Assembly (NCBI GenBank): GCA_002995625.1 | Contig: PVBP01000019.1 | Coordinates: 1 to 41,911 of the forward strand | Direction of reading: 5' to 3' | DNA from: Lysobacteraceae bacterium | GTDB taxonomy: Bacteria; Pseudomonadota; Gammaproteobacteria; Xanthomonadales; Ahniellaceae | Length of the DNA stretch: 41,911 nt | Shown: piece by piece, positions 1 through 7,246 of the stretch | How positions within the stretch are numbered: the first letter of the stretch is position 1 | Layout: every line of letters starts with the position of its first letter | Made by a program: the position numbers and the translations under genes | The notes under the pieces: generated by a model | Databases searched by the model: none | The model's input: only the letters and a program-made list of their open reading frames with translations | What the model was told of the DNA's origin: nothing

Positions 1-405
1 CAGGGGCTGCCGCTCGATCCGCTGTCCTGGGCGGCGCTGATCGAGCGCGCGCAGATCCGCGGCCCCGCGCGCGAGCTCGCGATGAATGCGGTCCCGCTGG
101 GGCTCGACGGCTCGCGTCTGCGACTCGGCCTCGACGCCGCCCACGAGGCGCTGGCGATCGACGCCACGCTCGCCCGTCTCGGCGACGCGCTGGCGCCGCA
201 GCTCGGTCTTGACGCCGTCAGGATCGTGATCGAGCGGGCGGCCATCGGCGCCGACTCGCCGGCCGCATGCCAGCGTCGCGCGGCAGACGCCGCTCAGCGC
301 GCGGCCGAGCAGGCGGTCGCGTCCGATCCGCTCATCCGGGAACTGATGCAGGAGTTCGGCGGCCGCGTGGTGCCGGGCTCGATCCGACCCAACCCACGGG
401 AGTGA
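1..405 (+). CDS. dnaX: DNA polymerase III subunit gamma/tau, C-terminal fragment
   Basis: The frame is open from base 1 and ends in TGA at 403-405, so only the last 134 codons are in the window. The visible part reads as the C-terminal domain of tau, the clamp-loader subunit that bridges the DnaB helicase and the polymerase alpha subunit. It shows the '[22 protein letters not shown]' type start of that domain and alternating helices and strands. The family assignment rests on this weakly conserved domain plus gene order: dnaX-ybaB-recR is one of the most conserved gene strings in Proteobacteria. The next gene starts 5 bp after the stop. The ATPase and zinc domains lie outside the window, so their integrity cannot be judged. 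Confidence 0.85.
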   Translation, partial: QGLPLDPLSWAALIERAQIRGPARELAMNAVPLGLDGSRLRLGLDAAHEALAIDATLARLGDALAPQLGLDAVRIVIERAAIGADSPAACQRRAADAAQRAAEQAVASDPLIRELMQEFGGRVVPGSIRPNPRE

Positions 406-410
406 AGACG

Positions 411-734
411 ATGCGCGGCGCGCTCGGCGGCATGATGCAGCAGGTCCAGAAGATGCAGGAGAACCTCCAGCGGGCGCAGGAGGACATCGCGCGCACGGAG
501 GTCACCGGCGAGGCCGGCGCGGGCCTGGTCAAGGTCACGCTCAACGGCAAGCACGAGGCGCGCGCGGTCTCGATCGACCCGAGTCTCGTCGGCGGCGACC
601 GCGAGATGCTCGAGGACCTGGTGGTCGCGGCAATCAACGACGCCAACAACCGGCTCGCCGAGGTCACGCAGCGGCGCATGGCCGAGGTCACCCAGGGCAT
701 GTCGCTGCCCCCCGGGATGAAGCTGCCGTTTTGA
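411..734 (+). CDS. ybaB: YbaB/EbfC family nucleoid-associated protein
   Basis: Protein of 107 residues, the usual length for this family of small dimeric DNA-binding proteins that associate with the nucleoid. It opens with the typical N-terminal helix ([20 protein letters not shown]) and continues with the beta strands containing [18 protein letters not shown]. The C-terminal helix has [17 protein letters not shown] and the end is the family's [11 protein letters not shown] tail. The start at 411 is chosen because homologues begin here and a GGGAG-like sequence lies just upstream. The same frame is open further 5' but overlaps dnaX without family similarity. The gene sits between dnaX and recR, and its stop overlaps the recR TTG start, which indicates coupled translation. 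Confidence 0.93.
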   Translation: MRGALGGMMQQVQKMQENLQRAQEDIARTEVTGEAGAGLVKVTLNGKHEARAVSIDPSLVGGDREMLEDLVVAAINDANNRLAEVTQRRMAEVTQGMSLPPGMKLPF

Positions 735-1333
735 GCAACGTCGGATCGCCGCTGCTGGCGCAGCTGATCGACGCCTTGCGCGTGTTGCCGGGCGTCGGCG
801 GCAAGAGCGCGCAGCGGATGGCGTTCCACCTGCTCGAGCGTGATCGCGATGGCGCGCGCCGGCTGGCGCAGAAGCTGGTCGACGCGGTGGACCGGATCGG
901 GCACTGCCGGGACTGCCGCGCCTTGAGCGAGAGCGAACTGTGCGCGATCTGCGCGAGCCCCCAGCGTGACCGCGGCCAGCTGTGCATCGTCGAGTCGCCG
1001 GTCGATCAGCTCGCGATCGAGCAGGCGACCGGCTATCGCGGGCTCTATTTCGTGCTGCTCGGCCGGCTGTCGCCGCTCGACGGCATCGGTCCGGCGGAAC
1101 TCGGCCTCGATCGGCTCGCCGCGCGGCTCGGCGAGGGCGGGATCCACGAAGTCATCATCGCCACGAACCCGACCGTCGAGGGCGAGGCGACCGCGCACCT
1201 GGTGGCGCAGATCGCGAAGGAGACCGGCACCCGCGTCAGCCGGATCGCCCACGGCGTCCCGATCGGCGGTGAACTCGAGTTCGTCGATCGCGGCACGCTG
1301 GCCCACGCCTTCGGGGGCCGGCTCGTGCTGTGA
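731..1333 (+). CDS. recR: recombination mediator protein RecR
   Basis: Protein of 200 residues, full length for RecR, which acts with RecF/RecO to load RecA on gapped DNA. Visible features in order: the N-terminal helix-hairpin-helix [20 protein letters not shown] (residues about 17-36), a four-cysteine zinc site (Cys59, Cys62, Cys71, Cys74), and a TOPRIM domain beginning with the acidic stretch [14 protein letters not shown]. The C-terminal part contains [12 protein letters not shown] and [16 protein letters not shown], both diagnostic. The start is TTG at 731, overlapping the ybaB TGA in TTGA, which suits translational coupling. It is followed by a strong hairpin. Confidence 0.96.
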   Translation: MSNVGSPLLAQLIDALRVLPGVGGKSAQRMAFHLLERDRDGARRLAQKLVDAVDRIGHCRDCRALSESELCAICASPQRDRGQLCIVESPVDQLAIEQATGYRGLYFVLLGRLSPLDGIGPAELGLDRLAARLGEGGIHEVIIATNPTVEGEATAHLVAQIAKETGTRVSRIAHGVPIGGELEFVDRGTLAHAFGGRLVL

Positions 1334-1345
1334 GTGCCCGCCCGC

Positions 1346-1375
1346 GGCCGGCGCACCGTCCGTGGTGCGCCGGCC
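1346..1375. terminator. hairpin between convergent recR and ompW-type gene
   Basis: A perfect 12-bp inverted repeat (1346-1357 pairing with 1364-1375) with a 6-nt loop lies 12 bp after the recR stop and 28 bp from the end of the opposing gene. No T-tract follows on either strand, so it may slow polymerase or protect 3' ends rather than act as a classical intrinsic terminator. Its symmetry lets it serve both converging genes. Confidence 0.6.
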
Positions 1376-1402
1376 CTGCCCACTGCGATCCGAACGCTTC
1401 GC

Positions 1403-2020
1403 TCAGAACTGGTAACCGAGGCTGACGCCGAGGATCCAGGGATTGACCTTGACCGTTCCGATCGGTGCGCCGGCGAGCCGCGCGTCGGACTCGAAGCGGA
1501 GGTACTCGGCGCTCGCGCGCACGAACCAGGCATCCGCGTAGACGATGTCGACACCGGCTTCGGCGGTGAAGCCGTTGGCATTCGACAGGCCGAGATCGGC
1601 CCCGGCCAGCGGTCCGAAGACGCGCTTGGGCTTGACGTTGGTCCAGCCCCAGCCGGCCCCGACGTACGGGCGGAATCCGCTGTTGCCGCCGAAGTAGTAG
1701 TGCATCTGCAGCGTGGTCGGACGGTGCTCGACGGTCGCTGCCGGCGTCCCGTTCAGGCGCACCTCGTGCTCGAAGCGGCCGATCGAGGTCTGGAAGTCCG
1801 CGGCCAGGTTCGGCGTGAACCACGCCGTGGCGCCAAGCGTGAACTGGGAGTCGCTGCCGACATCGGCGCGCAGCGTGTTGGCGAGCGTGCCGTTGTTCGA
1901 CTTCGGGCTGACGTTCTCGAAGCCGACGCGGACCGCGAAGTCGGCGGCATGGGCGGTACCGACGGGCGCAGCCAGCGCGGCGGCGACGGCCAGCGCGATC
2001 AGCGGACGATTCTTGTGCAT
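1403..2020 (-). CDS. OmpW family outer membrane beta-barrel protein
   Basis: Protein of 205 residues. Residues 1-25 form a signal peptide (MHKNRPLIALAVAAALAAPV then AHA|AD). The mature part has the 8-stranded OmpW pattern: VRVGFENVSPKS near the N-terminus, the conserved ADVGSDSQFTLGATAWFTPNLAADF block, then LQMHYYFGGNSGFRPYVGAGWGWT, and the last strand ending in LGVSLGYQF with a C-terminal Phe, as expected for Bam-dependent insertion. OmpW proteins are small barrels with a hydrophobic lateral channel; the substrate here is unknown. The start at 2020 follows AGGAG at good spacing; an in-frame extension to 2080 lacks a signal peptide. Transcribed alone. Confidence 0.9.
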   Translation of the reverse strand: MHKNRPLIALAVAAALAAPVGTAHAADFAVRVGFENVSPKSNNGTLANTLRADVGSDSQFTLGATAWFTPNLAADFQTSIGRFEHEVRLNGTPAATVEHRPTTLQMHYYFGGNSGFRPYVGAGWGWTNVKPKRVFGPLAGADLGLSNANGFTAEAGVDIVYADAWFVRASAEYLRFESDARLAGAPIGTVKVNPWILGVSLGYQF

Positions 2021-2053
2021 GGTGTTCTCCTGATCTGGATCATCGGGGTTCGC

Positions 2054-2070
2054 CCGGAACGCCGTTCCGG
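2054..2070. promoter_or_regulatory. inverted repeat in the upstream region of the OmpW-type gene
   Basis: CCGGAAC-GCC-GTTCCGG is a perfect 7-bp inverted repeat with a 3-nt centre, 34 bp upstream of the gene's ATG. It could be an operator or a hairpin in the 5' UTR. A TTGACG hexamer lies just upstream on the minus strand (2080-2075), but no convincing -10 box is seen at the right spacing. Confidence 0.3.
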
Positions 2071-2244
2071 ACCGCGTCAAGCATGGAGGCGCCGAAGTGT
2101 GAAATCGATGACGTGAACGTGGACGCCTGGTGAAGGTTCAGCCCGCGCTCGGCTCCGCAACGGCCGAGCGCACCGGCGCCGGCCCGAAGAAGCGCCGGGG
2201 CCGCGGGCGGCGCGGCCGATGCGTCTCGGAATCCCGGCCAAGGG

Positions 2245-2272
2245 CTGTCGCGACAGATCCGCTTGCTACCCT
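2245..2272 (+). promoter_or_regulatory. palindrome and weak promoter-like sequence upstream of the HIT gene
   Basis: CTGTCGCGACAG (2245-2256) is a perfect 12-bp palindrome. Sixteen bp after its left half comes TACCCT (2267-2272), a plausible -10 box of the TAnnnT type seen in front of other genes here. CTGTCG is a poor -35 match. The rest of the 280-bp region between the divergent OmpW-type and HIT genes shows no other gene. Confidence 0.3.
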
Positions 2273-2300
2273 GTCGCCCGGTTCTTCGCGGAGGCTTCCG

Positions 2301-2657
2301 ATGAGCGCAGCGACTTCCGATTCGATCTTCTCGCGCATCCTGCGCGGCGAGATTCCGGCGACGATCGTCCACGAGGACGAGCACGTGGTCGGCATCCAGG
2401 ACATCCATCCGCAGGCGCCGGTGCACGTGCTGTTCGTGCCGCGCAAGCCGATCGCGACCCTCGATGCGGCCGGTCCCGAGGATGCCGAACTGCTCGGGCG
2501 GCTGATGCTGGCTGCGGCCGCGTACGCGCGGAAGATCGGTGTCGCGGCGAATGGCTACCGCGTGGTCATGAACACGAACCGCGACGGCGGCCAGAGCGTG
2601 TACCACATCCATCTGCACCTGCTGGCCGGACGCCCGATGCTCTGGCCTCCGGGTTGA
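2301..2657 (+). CDS. HIT family (HinT-like) nucleotide hydrolase
   Basis: Protein of 118 residues with the complete histidine triad His102-x-His104-x-His106 in YHIHLHLLAGRPM, and the N-terminal SIFSRILRGEIPA signature of the HinT/PKCI branch. Members hydrolyse purine nucleoside phosphoramidates, such as adenylated lysine, through a His-AMP intermediate; they are cytoplasmic dimers. The short C-terminal WPPG tail is typical of bacterial HinT. The start at 2301 follows GGAGG at about 7 bp; the frame extends upstream to 2130 but that part has no family similarity. Monocistronic, convergent with the lipoprotein gene that follows. Confidence 0.95.
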   Translation: MSAATSDSIFSRILRGEIPATIVHEDEHVVGIQDIHPQAPVHVLFVPRKPIATLDAAGPEDAELLGRLMLAAAAYARKIGVAANGYRVVMNTNRDGGQSVYHIHLHLLAGRPMLWPPG

Positions 2658-2676
2658 TGCGGCGTGGACGGCGGGC

Positions 2677-3198
2677 TCACCACCACCAGTACGGGTGTCG
2701 CGGTCCCCACCATCCGGGCCCGGGCCACGGCCAGGGTCCGCGGTGCCATGGGTCGACGCAGCGCGGGTCGAAGGGCACCCGCCTCGGCCAGAGATGGATC
2801 GCTTCGGCTTCGACCCGCGGCACGTCATAGCTGAATCCGCCGAGCGTGCGCGGCGCGCGGCCGACGACCCGGCCGACCACCGTCACCTCGCGACCGGCGG
2901 CGAAGACCGCGGGGTCGATGAAGCCGCCGCGGCAGGCCAGGAAGCGGCCAAGGGCGCGATCGGTGTCGTTCGGGCGGGCGTTCGGGCCAAGGGGCCTCGC
3001 GAGGACCTCGAGGCAGGTCTCGGTCGCGCCGGGCTCGGTCGCGACGATCGGCCCACCCCAGCGCACGCGTTCGCCGTCCGGTCCGGGGTCGGCCGGCGTG
3101 CGCGCGCCGAAGCTGCCGCCGATCGGCGCCGGAATGCTGGCGCAGCCGGCCAGCGCCAGCCCCAGCGTGATGGCGACGAGGCGTCGAATCGGCGTCAT
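2677..3198 (-). CDS. slp: Slp family outer-membrane lipoprotein
   Basis: Protein of 173 residues with a lipoprotein signal peptide: MTPIRRLVAITLGLALAGC, lipobox LAGC, so Cys19 would be lipidated. The mature domain has the Slp pattern: VRWGGPIVATEPGATETCLEVLARPL near the N-terminus, then GRFLACRGGFIDPAVFAAGREVTVVGRVVG, an OB-like strand set. E. coli Slp is a starvation-inducible lipoprotein; the exact biochemical role of the family is unclear. Unusually, the C-terminal about 25 residues are dominated by Trp, Pro, Gly and His (WHRGPWPWPGPGWWGPRHP...WWW). The start at 3198 follows GAGGG. It lies 22 bp downstream of the transglutaminase gene and is probably co-transcribed. Confidence 0.82.
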   Translation of the reverse strand: MTPIRRLVAITLGLALAGCASIPAPIGGSFGARTPADPGPDGERVRWGGPIVATEPGATETCLEVLARPLGPNARPNDTDRALGRFLACRGGFIDPAVFAAGREVTVVGRVVGRAPRTLGGFSYDVPRVEAEAIHLWPRRVPFDPRCVDPWHRGPWPWPGPGWWGPRHPYWWW

Positions 3199-3220
3199 GC
3201 CCGCTGCCCTCGATGACCAG

Positions 3221-5212
3221 TCAGACGTTCCCGATTCTGCCCCGCCGCGCGCGCGCCGGCGTGAACGAACGCACGACGCGGCGCAGCTCCGCGAGCCGCT
3301 CGTCATCGCCGTGCTGCCCGGGTCGCGTGCGATACCGCAGGTCGATGAATGCCGCGGTGATCGACGCGATCACGGGCGCGAACTGCGGGAGGGCCGCGGT
3401 CGCGCGCGCCGACAGGTCCCGCGGCCCGAGCTGGGGTGGTGTCTCGACGCCGGCGCGGGCGAGCCGCGCGCGGAACCGTCGCCACTCGGCCAGCACGGGA
3501 TCGGCCGTTCGGCGCTGCCGCGCGAGCCACCAGGACGCCAGCGCCAGCGTGACCAGCGCCACGACCGCCAGCAGCCCGACCAGCACGCGGGGGTCGGGCG
3601 GCGCGCCGAAGGACGCCAGCATCTCGCGCTGGCGCAGCGCCGAGAACTCGATCAGCGTCCGGTTCCACCAGTAGCCGAACAGGTCGGAGCGCTGGCGCAG
3701 CTGCGAGAGCCACCCGGGCGCCTCCGCGCCGGCGCGCAGGTTGAACTGGGCGCGCGCGGAGTCGGCGATCCGCTCGGGCGCGACCGCCGCAGTCGGATCG
3801 ATCCGGACCCAGCCCTCGCCGTCGATCCAGATCTCGGTCCACGCGTGCGCGTCGGCTCGCCGCAGCACGAGATAGCCGCCGGCGCGATTGACGAAACCGC
3901 CCTGGTAGCCGACCACGACCCGGGCCGGCACGCCGGCGGCGCGCATCGCGAACGCGAAGGCGGACGCGAAGTGCTCGCAGAATCCGGTCCGCGTCTCGAA
4001 CAGGAAGTCGTCGACGGCATCGCGCGCCAGCAGCGGCGGCTCGAGCGAGTAGATGAACTCGGCGTTGAAGAGGCCGAGCGCGCGGCGCGCAACCTCGCGC
4101 GCGTCGCCACCGGCTTCACGCGCCCAGCGGGATGCGAGCTCGCGCGTGCGTGGGTTCCCGTCCGGCAGCTGCAGCGCCGCGCGCCGCTGCAGGCTCGGCA
4201 GGTCGGGCTGCATGCGGTACGCGAGGTGGGCGCTCGCGGTGTAGCGCATCACGCCGGTGACCGGGGTCGGGCGGCGCGCCTGGAAATCGCCGGTCAGCGA
4301 CGCGCCGGGCGGGGCCTCGGCCGGTGCGTCGAGCACGAACAGCCAGCGCTGGTCGGTCGGCTCGATCAGCACCTCGTAGTCGAGCGCCGGCCCGATCGGC
4401 TCGAGGATCGGCGGCTGCGCGAAGCCCGATAGCGCGTCCTTGCCGGCCCAGGTGCTGCCGTCGAACCACCAGAACACGAGCCCCCGGAAGTAGCGGTCGG
4501 CCGGTCGCGGGATCTCGCCGTCGAAGCGCACCCGCATCACCGGGGTGTCGTCGAGCGCGAGGCTCGAGAGCATGCCCGGCTGCATCCGGTCGCTGATGCC
4601 GGAGCGCCCGCCGAAGGCATCGGCCGGCGCGCCCCACAGCGGGGCGTCGAGGCGCGGAAACAGCACGAAGCACGCGATCGCGAACGGGATCGCCAGCAGC
4701 GTGTGGACGGCGCCGAGGCGAGCCGAGGGCCGCAGCCGCGCGACCAGGCCGCCGGCCCTCGCCGGGCGCGGGTCGGCGAGCAGCGCCATCGTTGCGAGCA
4801 GGCCGATGACGACGGCGAAGGCGAGGGCGACCTGGCGGGGGCCCTGGTCGAACAGGAAGCCGGCGAGCGCGACGAAGCAGGTGGTGGTCAGCACGACCCG
4901 CGCGTCGCGACGGGTCCGGGTCTCGAGCAGCTTGGCCGCCAGCATCCCCAGCAGCAGGGCCGAGCCCGCTTCGCGACCGAAGGGATTGCCGAAGGTCCGC
5001 ACGACCAGCGCCGCGAGCAGCACCATCACCGCGATCCGAAGCACCGCCGGAAGGGGCGGGCGTCCGGCCAGCACAAGGGTCGCGGCGAAGGCGGCGACCA
5101 GCGCGAAGGCCGCGACCAGCGGCAGCGGCAGCCACGCCGCGTGCAGCAGGTAGCCGCCGACGAGGCAGGCGGCCGCGGCGAGGAAGCCGGTCCGGTCGAG
5201 CGCCTCGTTCAC
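3221..5212 (-). CDS. tgpA: TgpA-type membrane transglutaminase
   Basis: Protein of 663 residues. The N-terminal part (about residues 8-190) holds at least five hydrophobic membrane segments (for example FLAAAACLVGGYLLHAAW and LPLVAAFALVAAFAATLVLA). A periplasmic transglutaminase-like core follows with the papain-like triad: Cys412 in TGFCEHFASAF, His456 in DAHAWTEIWI and Asp472 in VRIDPTAAV. A final membrane helix (VLVGLLAVVALVTLALASWWLA) precedes a cytoplasmic tail (DUF4129-like). TgpA of Pseudomonas aeruginosa is the model; its substrate is unresolved but linked to the cell envelope. The start is GTG at 5212, overlapping the stop of the DUF58 gene (GTGA). The frame stays open to 6136, but that is antisense-like shadow over the neighbour. 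Confidence 0.92.
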   Translation of the reverse strand: MNEALDRTGFLAAAACLVGGYLLHAAWLPLPLVAAFALVAAFAATLVLAGRPPLPAVLRIAVMVLLAALVVRTFGNPFGREAGSALLLGMLAAKLLETRTRRDARVVLTTTCFVALAGFLFDQGPRQVALAFAVVIGLLATMALLADPRPARAGGLVARLRPSARLGAVHTLLAIPFAIACFVLFPRLDAPLWGAPADAFGGRSGISDRMQPGMLSSLALDDTPVMRVRFDGEIPRPADRYFRGLVFWWFDGSTWAGKDALSGFAQPPILEPIGPALDYEVLIEPTDQRWLFVLDAPAEAPPGASLTGDFQARRPTPVTGVMRYTASAHLAYRMQPDLPSLQRRAALQLPDGNPRTRELASRWAREAGGDAREVARRALGLFNAEFIYSLEPPLLARDAVDDFLFETRTGFCEHFASAFAFAMRAAGVPARVVVGYQGGFVNRAGGYLVLRRADAHAWTEIWIDGEGWVRIDPTAAVAPERIADSARAQFNLRAGAEAPGWLSQLRQRSDLFGYWWNRTLIEFSALRQREMLASFGAPPDPRVLVGLLAVVALVTLALASWWLARQRRTADPVLAEWRRFRARLARAGVETPPQLGPRDLSARATAALPQFAPVIASITAAFIDLRYRTRPGQHGDDERLAELRRVVRSFTPARARRGRIGNV

Positions 5213-6180
5213 GGCATCACCGCCAGCGCCCGCAGGCATCGGGCGAGATGCGCGGGTCCGCGGTCCGGGCCGAACGTCGCGTCGGGCAGTCGCATCGTGA
5301 ACTCGCCGTCGGCGCGGGCGGCGTCGATGACCCAACGAGTCAGGCGGCTGATGCGATGCTCGTGCGGCAGACCCGCGGTCGCCTCCCATGCGATCTCGAC
5401 CGGGGCGCTGCGTGGCGTCGCGAACTCGCGCACCAGCAGCCGCTCGGCGCGGGCGCTCGCCCGCCATGCGATCAGCCGGCGCGGATCGCCATGGCGGTAC
5501 TCGCGCAGCGCATGCCAGTCCTCTCCGGCGGGGCTGACGCGCGCCTCGCCCTCTCCGCCGCCGCCGCGCGGCATCGGCGGCGACCGGGCCTCGGCGCGCG
5601 GGTGGACGAGGAGCCGCGTGTCGGGATGCAGCACGCTCCACGCGCGGAACAGCCCGAACGGATATTCGCAGGCGAGCGTCAGGCGTCCGAGCGAGACGAG
5701 TCCACGGCGTTCCGTCGGCACGGCGAGATCGATCGTCGCCGCGCCGTCCTCGATGTCGAAGGGCAGCCGACCGGCCGGGTGTGCCAGCTGCAGCTGGACG
5801 CGCGGCCGTCCGTCGGCGGTCTCGAATCGCAGCCGAACGTGCAGTTCGCTGCCGGCCGGAACCGGCGAGGCCTGGATGTCGACGAGACGCACCCCGTCCA
5901 GCATCCGCACGCCACGTCCCATCGACAGCACGACCGCGCCGGCCAGCAGGAAGGTCAGCAGCAGGGCGGCGTTGTTGTTGAAGTTGAGCGCGCCGAGCAG
6001 CATCACCACGAGCATCGCGCCGAACATCAGGCCGAAGCGTGTCGGCAGCACGTAGATCCGGCGCGGATGGAGCTCGATCGGCAGCGGCTCGGCCGCGCGC
6101 CAGCGGGTCAGCGCGGGGAGCCGACCCTCGGCCCATCGGAGCAGGCGGTCACGCGGTTCGCGAAGCGCCGCGGCGAGCAC
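5209..6180 (-). CDS. DUF58 domain protein, membrane-anchored
   Basis: Protein of 323 residues. Two adjacent membrane helices lie at about residues 50-85 (FGLMFGAMLVVMLLGALNF and AALLLTFLLAGAVVLSMG). A beta-rich stretch and then the DUF58 signature follow: AGEDWHALREYRHGDPRRLIAWRASARAERLLVREF. DUF58 proteins are nearly always encoded beside MoxR AAA+ ATPases and are thought to be vWA-related partners or substrates of the chaperone. The start is GTG at 6180, supported by GGAGGCGAGG upstream; this leaves a 16-bp gap from the moxR stop. The 3' end overlaps tgpA by 4 bp, so moxR, DUF58 and tgpA form an operon. Confidence 0.9.
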   Translation of the reverse strand: MLAAALREPRDRLLRWAEGRLPALTRWRAAEPLPIELHPRRIYVLPTRFGLMFGAMLVVMLLGALNFNNNAALLLTFLLAGAVVLSMGRGVRMLDGVRLVDIQASPVPAGSELHVRLRFETADGRPRVQLQLAHPAGRLPFDIEDGAATIDLAVPTERRGLVSLGRLTLACEYPFGLFRAWSVLHPDTRLLVHPRAEARSPPMPRGGGGEGEARVSPAGEDWHALREYRHGDPRRLIAWRASARAERLLVREFATPRSAPVEIAWEATAGLPHEHRISRLTRWVIDAARADGEFTMRLPDATFGPDRGPAHLARCLRALAVMP

Positions 6181-6196
6181 GGTTCGCCTCGCCTCC

Positions 6197-7177
6197 TCAA
6201 GCGTCCACCGCGACGCGCGCCAGCAGGGTTTCGGCCAGCGCCTCGCGCGATCGCGGTTCGTCGGCTGCCGGCACCAGCCGGTGCGCGGCGACCGCGACGA
6301 AGACCGCCTGCACGTCCTCGGGAAGCACGTGGTCCCTGCCGTCGATCAGCGAGAGCGCGCGGGCGGCGGCGAGCAATGCGAGGCCGGCTCGCGGCGACAG
6401 GCCGACCGCGATCCCGGAGGTCGACCGCGACGCGGCCAGCAGACGCTGCACGTAGTCGATCAGCGCCGCGCCGGTCAGCTGCGCCGCGGTCGCGGCGCGC
6501 AGCGCGCGCAGTCCCGTCCGGTCGAGCCGGGGCGTGAGCCGGTCGATCAGCAGTCGACGATCGGGCTCGGCCAGCATCGCGCGTTCGGATGCGGGATCGG
6601 GATAGCCGAGCGCAAGGCGCGCGAGGAAGCGGTCGAGCTGGGAGTCCGGCAGCGGGAAGGTGCCGGCGAGATCGACCGGATTCTGGGTCGCGATCACGAT
6701 GAAGGGATCCGGCAGCCGATGCGTCTCGCCGTCGACCGTGACCTGGCGCTCGGCCATCGCTTCGAGCAGTGCGCTCTGGGTCTTCGGCGTGGCGCGATTG
6801 ATCTCGTCGGCCATCACGACTTCGGCGAAGATCGGTCCCGGGTGGAACGTGAACGCGCCGCGCTCGCGCTCGAAGATCGAGAGGCCCACGATGTCGGACG
6901 GGAGCAGGTCGGACGTGAACTGGATGCGCGAGAAGCCGAGTCCGAGGGTGGCCGCCAGCGCGTGGGCGAGCGTGGTCTTGCCCATGCCGGGCAGGTCCTC
7001 GACCAGCAGGTGCCCGCCGGCGAGGACGGTCGCGAACGCCAACCTCACTTCGCGTTCCTTGCCGAGCAGCACCCGGTTGACCTGTTCGAGCGCGGCCGGC
7101 AGGGCCCGGCGCGCGGCGTCGGCGTCGGCGCGGGCGTCGGACTCGGCGGATGCGCTGGCGCTCGCGGTGTCGTTCAT
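6197..7177 (-). CDS. MoxR family AAA+ ATPase
   Basis: Protein of 326 residues with the MoxR-subgroup AAA+ core: Walker A LPGMGKTTLAHALA, the RIQFTSDLLPSDIVGLSIFE block, Walker B VVMADEINRATPKTQSALLEAM, sensor 1 IATQNP and the arginine-finger region FPLPDSQLDRFLARL, followed by a C-terminal lid. MoxR ATPases act as chaperones for metal insertion or activation of vWA/DUF58 partners. The DUF58 and TgpA genes immediately downstream make this the usual MoxR-DUF58-transglutaminase envelope module. The start at 7177 (MNDTAS) has only a weak GGAA upstream; an in-frame ATG at 7201 is possible and would add 8 residues. An Ala/Asp/Ser-rich N-terminal stretch precedes the domain. Divergent from the next gene. 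Confidence 0.92.
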   Translation of the reverse strand: MNDTASASASAESDARADADAARRALPAALEQVNRVLLGKEREVRLAFATVLAGGHLLVEDLPGMGKTTLAHALAATLGLGFSRIQFTSDLLPSDIVGLSIFERERGAFTFHPGPIFAEVVMADEINRATPKTQSALLEAMAERQVTVDGETHRLPDPFIVIATQNPVDLAGTFPLPDSQLDRFLARLALGYPDPASERAMLAEPDRRLLIDRLTPRLDRTGLRALRAATAAQLTGAALIDYVQRLLAASRSTSGIAVGLSPRAGLALLAAARALSLIDGRDHVLPEDVQAVFVAVAAHRLVPAADEPRSREALAETLLARVAVDA

Positions 7178-7246
7178 GGTCGGATTCCGTTCGAGGGTCA
7201 TCGGCGCATCCGGTCGGGCAGGCAGCGTCGAACCGTGCGCGAAGCG

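Noticed and set aside
3221-6136. A 971-codon open frame on the minus strand spanning tgpA and the DUF58 gene
   Set aside because: Only the 663 codons from GTG at 5212 show transglutaminase sequence; the upstream part overlaps DUF58 in another frame and is low-complexity Arg/Ala sequence.
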